In this document: piece after piece, positions 1-6,536 of the stretch
Numbering within the stretch: the first letter of the stretch is position 1
Layout of the letters: each line of letters begins with the position of its first letter
Origin: Nautiliaceae bacterium
GTDB taxonomy: Bacteria; Campylobacterota; Campylobacteria; Campylobacterales; Nautiliaceae
NCBI GenBank assembly: GCA_027008345.1
Contig: JALTBU010000058.1
Location: forward strand, 1 to 9,063
Reading direction: 5' to 3'
Length of the DNA: 9,063 nucleotides
The notes under the pieces: model-generated
Database searches by the model: none
Told to the model about the DNA's origin: nothing
The model's input: only the letters and a program-made list of their open reading frames with translations
Program-made: the position numbers and the translations under genes

Positions 1-390
1 ATTAATCCTACATTTGTGACAGAGTTTCCTATTGATATTTCACCTCTTGCAAGAAGAAGTGATGAAAATCCGGAATTTGCCGAAAGATTTGAACTTTTTA
101 TTGCAGGAAGAGAAATTGCAAACGGCTTTAATGAACTTAACGATCCTCTTGATCAGTATGAGAGATTCAAAGCCCAGCTTGAAGCTAAGGCTAAAGGTGA
201 TGAAGAAGGAATGGATATGGATTATGACTATATTCGTGCACTTCAATACGGTATGCCGCCAACAGCAGGTGAAGGTATAGGAATTGACAGGCTTGTGATG
301 CTTCTTACAAATTCACATTCAATTAAAGATGTGATTTTATTCCCGACAATGAAACCAAGAAAAGAAAATAAAGACGAAGACAATATATAA
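1..390 (+). CDS. lysS: Lysyl-tRNA synthetase (class II), C-terminal fragment
   Basis: Only the last 129 codons are present; the reading frame is open from base 1 and the 5' part lies outside the window. The protein charges tRNA-Lys with lysine in the cytoplasm. The fragment starts with the family signature INPTFVTEFPIDISPLAR, followed by the ERFELFIAGREIANGFNELNDP block of the class II LysRS catalytic core. Near the C-terminus, GEGIGIDRLVMLLTN is class II motif 3, whose Arg contacts ATP. The end, DVILFPTMKP, matches the usual LysRS terminus, with a short acidic/basic tail added. It ends in TAA at 388-390, 15 nt before glyA, so the two are probably co-transcribed. A GTG at position 16 is an internal Val codon, not a start. 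The identification is secure; nothing can be said about the N-terminal anticodon-binding domain. Confidence 0.97.
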   Translation: MNPTFVTEFPIDISPLARRSDENPEFAERFELFIAGREIANGFNELNDPLDQYERFKAQLEAKAKGDEEGMDMDYDYIRALQYGMPPTAGEGIGIDRLVMLLTNSHSIKDVILFPTMKPRKENKDEDNI

Positions 391-405
391 TAAAGGAGAT
401 AAAAA

Positions 406-1656
406 ATGAGTTTACTTAAAAATTATGACGCAGATGTTTATTCTATTTTAGAAAAAGAACTTGAAAGACAAACAGACCATCTTGAAATGATAGCAAGTGA
501 AAACTTTACTCTTCCAGAAGTTATGGAAGCTATGGGTAGTGTTTTTACAAATAAATACGCAGAAGGTTATCCTAATAAAAGATATTACGGTGGATGTGAA
601 TATGCTGATATGATAGAACAGCTTGCAATTGACAGGGCAAAAGCACTATTTGGATGTGAGTACGCAAATGTTCAGCCGCATTCTGGTTCTCAGGCAAACG
701 GAGCTGTTTATGTAGCTCTTATGAAACCATATGAAAAATTACTCGGAATGGATTTAAGTAACGGAGGGCATTTAACACACGGTGCAAAAGTTAACTTTTC
801 AGGTAAACATTACAGAAGTTTTTCTTATGGAATTGATGAAAAAACAGGAAGAATTGATTACGACAGAGTAAGAGATATTGCAAAAATAGTTAAACCTCAA
901 ATGATAGTTTGCGGTGCAAGTGCATATCCAAGAGAAATTGATTTTGCAAAATTTAGAGAAATTGCAGATGAAGTAGGTGCAATTTTAATGGCTGATGTTG
1001 CTCATATTGCAGGTCTTGTTGTTGCAGGTGAACATCCAAATCCTTTCCCTCATTGTGATGTAGTTACAACTACAACTCATAAAACTTTAAGAGGTCCAAG
1101 AGGAGGACTAATTCTAACAAACAATGAAGAATATGCTAAAAAAATAAATTCTGCAATATTCCCTGGAATTCAAGGAGGACCACTTGTACATGTAATAGCT
1201 GCAAAAGCAGTCGGATTTAAAATGAATTTAGACAGTTCATGGAAAGAATATGCAAAACAAGTTAAGAAAAACGCAAGAGTTTTAGCTGACGTACTGCTTG
1301 AAAGAGGTTATGATTTAGTAAGCGGTGGAACTGATAACCATTTGGTACTTGTAAGTTTTCTTGATAAAGAATTCAGCGGAAAAGAAGCAGAAGAAGCTCT
1401 TGGAAGAGCTGGAATTACAGTAAATAAAAATACTGTTCCGGGTGAAAAAAGAAGTCCATTTGTAACAAGCGGTATTAGAATAGGAAGTCCGGCTCTTACT
1501 GCAAGAGGAATGAAAGAAGATGAATTTAGATTTATAGCAACAAAAATAGCAGACGTTCTTGATGATATTTATAATCTTGAACTTCAAGAAAAAGTTGCAA
1601 AAGAACTTAAAGATTTGGCAAGTAAATTTGTAATTTACGACAGACCAACATATTAA
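406..1656 (+). CDS. glyA: Serine hydroxymethyltransferase
   Basis: A PLP enzyme of the cytoplasm that interconverts serine plus tetrahydrofolate with glycine plus 5,10-methylene-THF, the main source of one-carbon units. The 416 residues match the family length (E. coli 417). Visible landmarks are the N-terminal LEMIASENF; the GGCEYAD/NVQPHSGSQAN region (55-100) contacting PLP phosphate; H125; MADVAHIAGLV, with D197 and H200 stacking on and bonding to the PLP ring; TTTTHKTLRGPRGG, with Schiff-base K226; and GIRIGSPALTARG, with substrate-carboxylate R358. All key residues are intact. ATG at 406 is preceded by AAAGGAG (392-398). The gene lies 15 nt after lysS and 33 nt before the DUF1882-type gene, inside one plus-strand transcription unit. 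The lysS-glyA pair is typical of Campylobacterota. No folate or purine riboswitch is visible in front of it. Confidence 0.98.
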   Translation: MSLLKNYDADVYSILEKELERQTDHLEMIASENFTLPEVMEAMGSVFTNKYAEGYPNKRYYGGCEYADMIEQLAIDRAKALFGCEYANVQPHSGSQANGAVYVALMKPYEKLLGMDLSNGGHLTHGAKVNFSGKHYRSFSYGIDEKTGRIDYDRVRDIAKIVKPQMIVCGASAYPREIDFAKFREIADEVGAILMADVAHIAGLVVAGEHPNPFPHCDVVTTTTHKTLRGPRGGLILTNNEEYAKKINSAIFPGIQGGPLVHVIAAKAVGFKMNLDSSWKEYAKQVKKNARVLADVLLERGYDLVSGGTDNHLVLVSFLDKEFSGKEAEEALGRAGITVNKNTVPGEKRSPFVTSGIRIGSPALTARGMKEDEFRFIATKIADVLDDIYNLELQEKVAKELKDLASKFVIYDRPTY

Positions 1657-1677
1657 TTTTTTCCCTTTGTGGGATAT

Positions 1678-1684
1678 AAAGGTG
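1678..1684 (+). promoter_or_regulatory. Ribosome binding site of the DUF1882-type gene
   Basis: AAAGGTG lies 5 nt before ATG 1690. It overlaps the region that would be coding if the GTG at 1669 were used, so it argues for the later start. Confidence 0.7.
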
Positions 1685-1689
1685 TAAAA

Positions 1690-2238
1690 ATGGCTTATAA
1701 TGTAGAAATTTCAATGATTAAGATGAATAGAAATTATTATTTTGAATACAAAGGTACAATTGTTAGAAAAATTGTTTATAAAGGTAGAACTTTTTTTGAC
1801 AAATATGAAAAAATCGATAAACCTCTTACCTTACAGGTTATGAATGAACATATAGAAAGAAAAAAAATAATTGCTCACGATCTTATTAACAGACAGAGAA
1901 ATATTGTTGAAAATATTGTAATTGACTATAATGGAATGGATCCTGAAAAGTTTTGGAACAGAGCAAGTTTACTTCTAAGAGAGGAAGGATTTTTAAACTT
2001 TACAGCCTATAATTCAAAAACACCCGGGCATTTACATCTTTATATCCACAAAGGGCATACACAGTTAAATGAAGCTATTCAACTTGGCAAAAAAATTTCA
2101 GCGAAACTTGCCACTAAACTTCCTAAGCAATGGAGAGTGTTTCCCACAGATGAACTTCCCCCTGAATTTAACATATTAAATTTACCATATGGTTTATATA
2201 AAAAAGAAAGAGGCGCTTCTTGGGCGCGGCATATGTAA
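1690..2238 (+). CDS. DUF1882-type conserved protein of Campylobacterota (possible primase-like fold)
   Basis: A 182-residue soluble protein without signal peptide or membrane segment. I recognise it as the orthologue of the uncharacterised Campylobacter protein Cj0403 (DUF1882 family, recalled and not searched); its function is unknown. Features in order: KGRTFFDKYEKIDKPLT (about 31-47); NIVIDYNG with D79 (75-82); SKTPGHLHLYIHKGHTQ (109-125), with H114, H116, H120 and H123; KQWRVFPTDELPPEFNILNLPYGLY (146-170); and a basic end, KERGASWARHM. The order hhhD / sxxxGHxH / TDE...hLPY resembles archaeo-eukaryotic primase motifs I, II and III; this is my inference and is developed in the findings. 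The start is set at ATG 1690, which has AAAGGTG 5 nt upstream. A GTG at 1669, seven codons earlier, has no ribosome binding site. The next gene starts 10 nt after the stop. Being a gene is certain; the role is not. Confidence 0.9.
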   Translation: MAYNVEISMIKMNRNYYFEYKGTIVRKIVYKGRTFFDKYEKIDKPLTLQVMNEHIERKKIIAHDLINRQRNIVENIVIDYNGMDPEKFWNRASLLLREEGFLNFTAYNSKTPGHLHLYIHKGHTQLNEAIQLGKKISAKLATKLPKQWRVFPTDELPPEFNILNLPYGLYKKERGASWARHM

Positions 2239-2248
2239 AGGAGAAACA

Positions 2249-2989
2249 ATGGAAAATAAAGAAGATTTATTGAATTTGGATAATAACAAAAAAAATCCTA
2301 AAAAATTTTTAATTTACGGTGCTGCTGCTTTTTTGGTATTTGTGATAGGTGTTATTATTTTTGCAGTAGCGGGAGGAGGATCTTCTGAAAATAATACTGT
2401 TATACCTCCTCAGGTAAAAGAGGAACCTTTATTTAAAGAAATACCTATTGAAAACAATAGTACCAATCAAGCCAATAAAATAAATACACAAACAAATGAG
2501 AATGATATTGAAAAAAATGTTAATAATGTAAAAAATACAGGACAAAAACAAGAAAATAATGTCAATAATGAAAATAAACAAAATCAAGACACACAAATTG
2601 CCAAAAACACTCAACAACGTACAAAAAAATCACAACAAGAAAGTTCAAACATTCAAAAAAAAGTAGTAAATGAAAACAAACCTGAACTAAAAAAACACAT
2701 TGCAAAAAAAACTCCCGTAAAAAGAGTTTTTGCAAGAAACGGAAAATATTATATTCAGGTTGCCGCACTTATGAAATATGCAAAACCTAATAAAAGATTT
2801 TTAGCACTAATAAAAAAATATGGGTATAATTATAAAATATACCCTGTTATCGTAAGAAAAGAGGGTAAAAAAGTAAAAATAAACAAACTTCTAATAGGAC
2901 CTTTCACTTCAAAAAAAGAAGCTAAAAAAGAACTTGTAAAAGTAAAAAAATATATAACACAGAATGCATTTATTTTTAAGGTAAAATGA
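2249..2989 (+). CDS. Membrane-anchored SPOR-domain protein
   Basis: A 246-residue bitopic inner-membrane protein with the layout of FtsN/DamX-like cell wall proteins. Residues 1-18 are a short cytoplasmic tail with basic residues (NNKKNPKK) next to the membrane. Residues 20-41 are a single hydrophobic helix, LIYGAAAFLVFVIGVIIFAV. Residues 43-160 form a low-complexity Asn/Gln/Lys-rich periplasmic linker. Residues 164-246 are the SPOR domain (GKYYIQVAAL... LLIGPFTSKKEAKKEL... FIFKV), with the usual IQVA strand and GPF turn. SPOR domains bind glycan strands lacking stem peptides and bring proteins to the septum. The domain here is strongly basic. ATG 2249 is chosen because AAAGGAG lies 4 nt upstream; an in-frame ATG at 2189 would run inside the preceding gene and break the membrane topology. 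Its position matches Campylobacter Cj0404. Its stop TGA overlaps the trpE start. Which division function it serves cannot be read from sequence. Confidence 0.92.
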   Translation: MENKEDLLNLDNNKKNPKKFLIYGAAAFLVFVIGVIIFAVAGGGSSENNTVIPPQVKEEPLFKEIPIENNSTNQANKINTQTNENDIEKNVNNVKNTGQKQENNVNNENKQNQDTQIAKNTQQRTKKSQQESSNIQKKVVNENKPELKKHIAKKTPVKRVFARNGKYYIQVAALMKYAKPNKRFLALIKKYGYNYKIYPVIVRKEGKKVKINKLLIGPFTSKKEAKKELVKVKKYITQNAFIFKVK

Positions 2990-4401
2990 TGGTGTTTGAT
3001 AAGTTTTTAGTTGATGAACTCTCTGTTATAGGAATTTATAACCAATTAAAAGATTTATTTAATAATGAAAGAATATTTCTTTTTGAAAGTGTTATTAATA
3101 ATACAGATGGAAATTATTCATTTATAGTAATAGGTGAGAGGGAAAGAATCAAATATAAAGATTATAAAACATATTATTTTAACGGAGAAAAAGAAGAAGT
3201 TTTAAATACTGACCCGTTTTCTTTTATGAAAGAATATTATAAAAAAATTGACCGGGAAAAGTATAGAAAACTTACAAAAGATTTAAATATAGGATTTGTT
3301 GATGGTTTTATAGGTTATATCGGATATGATATGGTAAAAATTTTTGAACCGGTTTTAAAACCTGTAATGGATAATCTTAAAGATGAAACAGATATACCTG
3401 ATTTTTATATGATTAGACCAAAAATTGTAGTTGGATATTCACATAAATCTTCGGAACTTACTGTAATTATAAACGATGAAAATTACGAAAATTATCTTCC
3501 TGATATAAAAAATAAAATAACTTCAACATATAAACATCAACCATTAAAACCTGTAAAAATAAAAAAAGGACCAGAATTTGTTTTTAGTAAAGAAAAATTT
3601 TTTGATATGGTAACAAAAGCAAAAGAAAATATAAAAGCTGGGGATATTTTTCAAATAGTACTTTCAAACAGACTTAAAGTAAAAGCCGATATTGACAGAC
3701 TTTCATTTTATAGAAAACTTAGAAGTAAAAATCCTTCTCCATATTTATATTATCTTGATATAGACGAATTTGCTATTATTGGAAGTTCGCCGGAAGTTAT
3801 GGTAAGACTGACTGATGGTGCGATATTGCTTAGACCAATTGCCGGAACAAGAAAAAGAGGTGAAAACCTTATAAAAGATATAGAACTTGAAAAAGAGATG
3901 ATAAGTGATCCAAAAGAAGTGGCTGAACATATTATGCTTGTAGACCTTGGGAGAAATGACGTCGGGAGAGTCAGTAAAGCCGGCAGTGTAAAAGTAGAAG
4001 AGCTGATGAGAGTTGAGAGATATTCGCATGTAATGCATATGGTAAGTGATGTTGTGGGTGAGCTTGATGAAAAATATGATATGTTTGATTTGTTTAAGGC
4101 TACTTTTACAGCTGGTACTATGACTGGGGCTCCGAAAATAAAAGCAATGGAGCTTATAGCTAAGTATGAAGGTTTAAAAAGAGGATATTATGCCGGAAGC
4201 ATTGGATATTTTGGGTTTGATGGAAATATGGACAGTGCAATAACTATAAGAACTGCACTAATTAAAAATGATGAAATTATTTTCCAAGCAGGTGCCGGAG
4301 TAGTGGCTGATTCAAAACCTGAACTTGAATATAAAGAAGTCAATAATAAATTAGGAGCACTTGTTTCTACATTAAAGGAACTTGAAAATGGGGGTAATTA
4401 A
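2989..4401 (+). CDS. trpE: Anthranilate synthase component I
   Basis: The large subunit that turns chorismate into anthranilate, the first step of tryptophan synthesis, using ammonia from glutamine via TrpG. It has 470 residues. The N-terminal part carries FLFESV (30-35), equivalent to the LLES tryptophan-feedback motif, and NPSPYLYYLD (248-257) forms the other side of that site, so feedback inhibition is likely. The catalytic domain has LRPIAGTRKRG (281-291), EHIMLVDLGRNDVGRV (313-328), RVERYSHVMHMVSDV (341-355), TFTAGTMTGAPKIKAMELI and GAGVVADSKPELEYKEVNNK, with the Mg-binding Glu residues. PIAGT rather than PIKGT speaks for TrpE over PabB. ATG 2989 overlaps the previous stop by one base and sits 7 nt after AAGG; ATG 2986, one codon earlier, is the alternative. 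No trpG or other trp gene is adjacent, and no leader peptide or attenuator is present. aroE, two genes on, feeds the same pathway. Confidence 0.95.
   Translation: MVFDKFLVDELSVIGIYNQLKDLFNNERIFLFESVINNTDGNYSFIVIGERERIKYKDYKTYYFNGEKEEVLNTDPFSFMKEYYKKIDREKYRKLTKDLNIGFVDGFIGYIGYDMVKIFEPVLKPVMDNLKDETDIPDFYMIRPKIVVGYSHKSSELTVIINDENYENYLPDIKNKITSTYKHQPLKPVKIKKGPEFVFSKEKFFDMVTKAKENIKAGDIFQIVLSNRLKVKADIDRLSFYRKLRSKNPSPYLYYLDIDEFAIIGSSPEVMVRLTDGAILLRPIAGTRKRGENLIKDIELEKEMISDPKEVAEHIMLVDLGRNDVGRVSKAGSVKVEELMRVERYSHVMHMVSDVVGELDEKYDMFDLFKATFTAGTMTGAPKIKAMELIAKYEGLKRGYYAGSIGYFGFDGNMDSAITIRTALIKNDEIIFQAGAGVVADSKPELEYKEVNNKLGALVSTLKELENGGN
4374..4380 (+). promoter_or_regulatory. Ribosome binding site of the STAS/CheX-like gene, inside trpE
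   Basis: AAAGGAA within the last codons of trpE lies 7 nt before ATG 4388 and only 1 nt before TTG 4382. This decides for the ATG and suggests translational coupling to trpE. Confidence 0.65.
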
Positions 4402-5761
4402 AAATTTTATTAATAATAAATTATTAATAAAACCTCAGGGTTTTTTAGATGCGAATGCGGCATCAGAATTAATAACTCCGTTTGATATAGATAAAATTAA
4501 AAAAAGAAATATTAAATATGTAAGTATTGATTTTTCCAAAATTATCAGTGCAAATATGAACGCTTTGAGATTTTTAAATGATGTTCTTGAAAATCTTTTT
4601 AAAAAAGAAAATGTTGAGAGTTGTATTTTTAATCCCAATAAAAATATTTTTCAAATGGTTAGTAATCTTGAAGACTTATATTTTAATATTTTCGAAAATG
4701 GACATATTGAAAAAATTTTTTTTGATGAGGAATATTTAGAGGAAAAAACAATTTATATATGTTGTATAAAAGATGAGCAAAATAAAAATATGCTTATATA
4801 TTACCTTCTAAAAAGGGGATATACTCCTAAAACTGCCAACAGTGAAGAAGAAATCAATGAAGATGCTGTTGTAATTAAAAATTCTATAATTTTGAAAGTT
4901 TCAAATAGAATAGGAGCTGTTGTTAAAAATTCAATTGTATATTTTTTCTTTGATGGATTTTTAGATGCAAATTTATCTAATATGTTTGATATAGAGTATT
5001 TTAGGAGAAATCTTTTAATAGGATTTAAAATTTTTATTTTTGATATGAATTCTGTCAAAGGATTAAATATTCATGCTGTCAGGTTTTTAAAGACATTAGG
5101 AGTAGAAGCCGCTGAATATGGAGCACTTTTGGCAATTGTAGGTTTGAATAAAAAAAATGTTCAGGAAAATCTGATACAGGAACTGTTGGATATGGGATAT
5201 CTTTTTTTTGCAAATGAGGAAGAGCTTTTTAATTCAAAAGAATATGAAGAAGTTATAAATTCTAATGATGTTATTTATAAAAAAAGTAAAAAAATAACAA
5301 AAGATTTTGTAAAACTTCTTCCTTATTTTGTTAATTCAACTATTTCCACCGTTCAGCTTATGACCGGTGTCGAAGCAAGAAAAGAGGCCCCTAAAATTAC
5401 AGAAGTGACGATAGATACTAATAAGAAATATGTTGCAAGTTCTATTGGATTTTACGGAGATATGGATGGTATGATGATTTTGATTTTGAGTGAAAATCTA
5501 ACTAAACGGATATCTAAAATACTTATTGGTGAAGAATATAAAACCAAAGAAGAATTAAATGACCTAGTAAGTGAATTTGCAAATATAATAGTCGGTACTG
5601 TTAAAAGAGAAATTCAAAAACATGATTTAAGAATAAATATCACTCTTCCTAAGGTTTTTGATGAAATTGAAAATTTAAAAAATATAGTAATAAATAGAAA
5701 AGGCGTTGAAGTTAAATTTTATTTTGAAAATGAAGAATTTTATTTTTATTTAGTAAGGTAG
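4388..5761 (+). CDS. Two STAS-like repeats fused to a CheX-type phosphatase domain
   Basis: A 457-residue soluble protein, probably a signalling protein. Residues about 8-110 and 164-283 are two divergent STAS-like units, each with GFLDAN in the first strand and later NMNALRFL or NIHAVRFL in the central helix. The canonical DSSG phospho-serine site is absent in both. Residues 120-158 (KTIYICCIKDEQ... LLKRGYTPKTANSEEEI) resemble the start of a response-regulator receiver domain but stop short. Residues about 303-457 resemble CheC/CheX/FliY-family CheY-P phosphatases: LLPYFVNSTISTVQLMTGV, then SSIGFYGDMDGMMILILS, then DLVSEFANIIVGTVKREI with the E396-x-x-N399 catalytic pair. ATG 4388 overlaps trpE by 14 nt and has AAAGGAA 7 nt upstream; TTG 4382 sits too close to that site. 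No chemotaxis or flagellar gene is nearby. The CheX-like call is good; the STAS call is moderate, and the target CheY is unknown. Confidence 0.8.
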   Translation: MGVIKNFINNKLLIKPQGFLDANAASELITPFDIDKIKKRNIKYVSIDFSKIISANMNALRFLNDVLENLFKKENVESCIFNPNKNIFQMVSNLEDLYFNIFENGHIEKIFFDEEYLEEKTIYICCIKDEQNKNMLIYYLLKRGYTPKTANSEEEINEDAVVIKNSIILKVSNRIGAVVKNSIVYFFFDGFLDANLSNMFDIEYFRRNLLIGFKIFIFDMNSVKGLNIHAVRFLKTLGVEAAEYGALLAIVGLNKKNVQENLIQELLDMGYLFFANEEELFNSKEYEEVINSNDVIYKKSKKITKDFVKLLPYFVNSTISTVQLMTGVEARKEAPKITEVTIDTNKKYVASSIGFYGDMDGMMILILSENLTKRISKILIGEEYKTKEELNDLVSEFANIIVGTVKREIQKHDLRINITLPKVFDEIENLKNIVINRKGVEVKFYFENEEFYFYLVR

Positions 5762-5765
5762 AAAA

Positions 5766-6536
5766 ATGATTTTTACAATTTTTGGAAATCCTGTGGAGCA
5801 TTCAAAATCACCTCTTATGCATAATTATTATTTCAAAAAGACAAATTTAAAGCACTGTTATGCAAGGTATCTTTTAGAAAATGGAAACGAAATAATAGAT
5901 AAATTTAAAGAGCTTAAAATAAGCGGTGCCAATGTTACTGTCCCTCACAAAGAATGGGCTTTTAAATTGGCTGATGAAGTAAGGGGTGTTGCAAAAGATA
6001 TGGGAGCTGTAAATACTCTTATACTAGAAGAAGGAAAAGTAGTCGGTTATAATACCGATGGTCCAGGTTTTATGGAGGTAATAAGAGAATTTGATTATAA
6101 AAAACCTTTAATTATAGGAGCAGGGGGTACTGCAAGGGCTATATCATATCTTTTAAAAGCCGATATCGTAAACAGAAGTGAAAAAAGACTTGAGTTTTTT
6201 AGAGAAAAAGGATTCAATGTATATACATGGGACAATTTTGAATTTAAAAATTATGATCTTATAATAAATACAACATCAGCAGGGTTAAAAGATGAAAATC
6301 TCCCAATGCCAAAAGAGATGCTTGAAAAAGTTTTTAAAAATGCAAAATATGCAGTAGATGTGGTATATGGTAAAAAAACGCCTTTTATAAAATTGGCGCA
6401 AAAGTATAATCTTAAAACAAGAGACGGGCTTTATCTTCTTGTATACCAGGGGATTTTAGCTATGGAACTTTTTTTAGGGGAAAAAATTGATAAAAAGGAA
6501 GCTGAAAAAATATATTTTGATATCCTAAAAGATTAA
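5766..6536 (+). CDS. aroE: Shikimate dehydrogenase (NADP+)
   Basis: Reduces 3-dehydroshikimate to shikimate with NADPH, in the cytoplasm, on the route to chorismate. 256 residues, slightly shorter than E. coli AroE (272). The substrate domain shows FGNPVEHSKSPLMHN (S13 and S15 bind shikimate), NVTVPHKEWA with catalytic K62, AVNTL (81-85) and NTDGPGF with D98. The cofactor domain shows IIGAGGTARAISYLL (116-130) and VNRSEK (135-140), the Asn-Arg-Ser/Thr motif that selects NADP. INTTSAG (167-173), DVVYGKKTPFI and LVYQGILAMELFLG, with Q228 near the substrate, complete the set. ATG 5766 lies 4 nt after the previous stop; its AAGG (5755-5758) is in the last codons of the CheX-like gene. It is the last gene of the plus-strand run and overlaps the 3' end of the opposing murA by 4 nt. 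Nothing essential is missing. Confidence 0.97.
   Translation: MIFTIFGNPVEHSKSPLMHNYYFKKTNLKHCYARYLLENGNEIIDKFKELKISGANVTVPHKEWAFKLADEVRGVAKDMGAVNTLILEEGKVVGYNTDGPGFMEVIREFDYKKPLIIGAGGTARAISYLLKADIVNRSEKRLEFFREKGFNVYTWDNFEFKNYDLIINTTSAGLKDENLPMPKEMLEKVFKNAKYAVDVVYGKKTPFIKLAQKYNLKTRDGLYLLVYQGILAMELFLGEKIDKKEAEKIYFDILKD

Noticed and set aside
391..405. Riboswitch or separate promoter before glyA
   Set aside because: Only 15 nt lie between lysS and glyA, filled by the ribosome binding site.
1315..1587. Minus-strand open frame inside glyA
   Set aside because: Shadow of the glyA reading frame; Ser/Phe/Lys-rich translation with no recognisable motif or ribosome binding site.
1662..1674. Small inverted repeat TCCC-TTTGT-GGGA between glyA and the DUF1882-type gene
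   Set aside because: A four-base-pair stem without a following T run is too weak for a terminator, and the next gene starts only 16 nt later.
1669..1689. Upstream GTG start for the DUF1882-type gene (seven extra residues)
   Set aside because: No ribosome binding site in front of it, whereas ATG 1690 has AAAGGTG at normal distance.
2986..4401. Aminodeoxychorismate synthase (PabB) as an alternative for trpE
   Set aside because: The active-site motif is PIAGT, not PIKGT with the PabB lysine, and the LxES tryptophan site is present.
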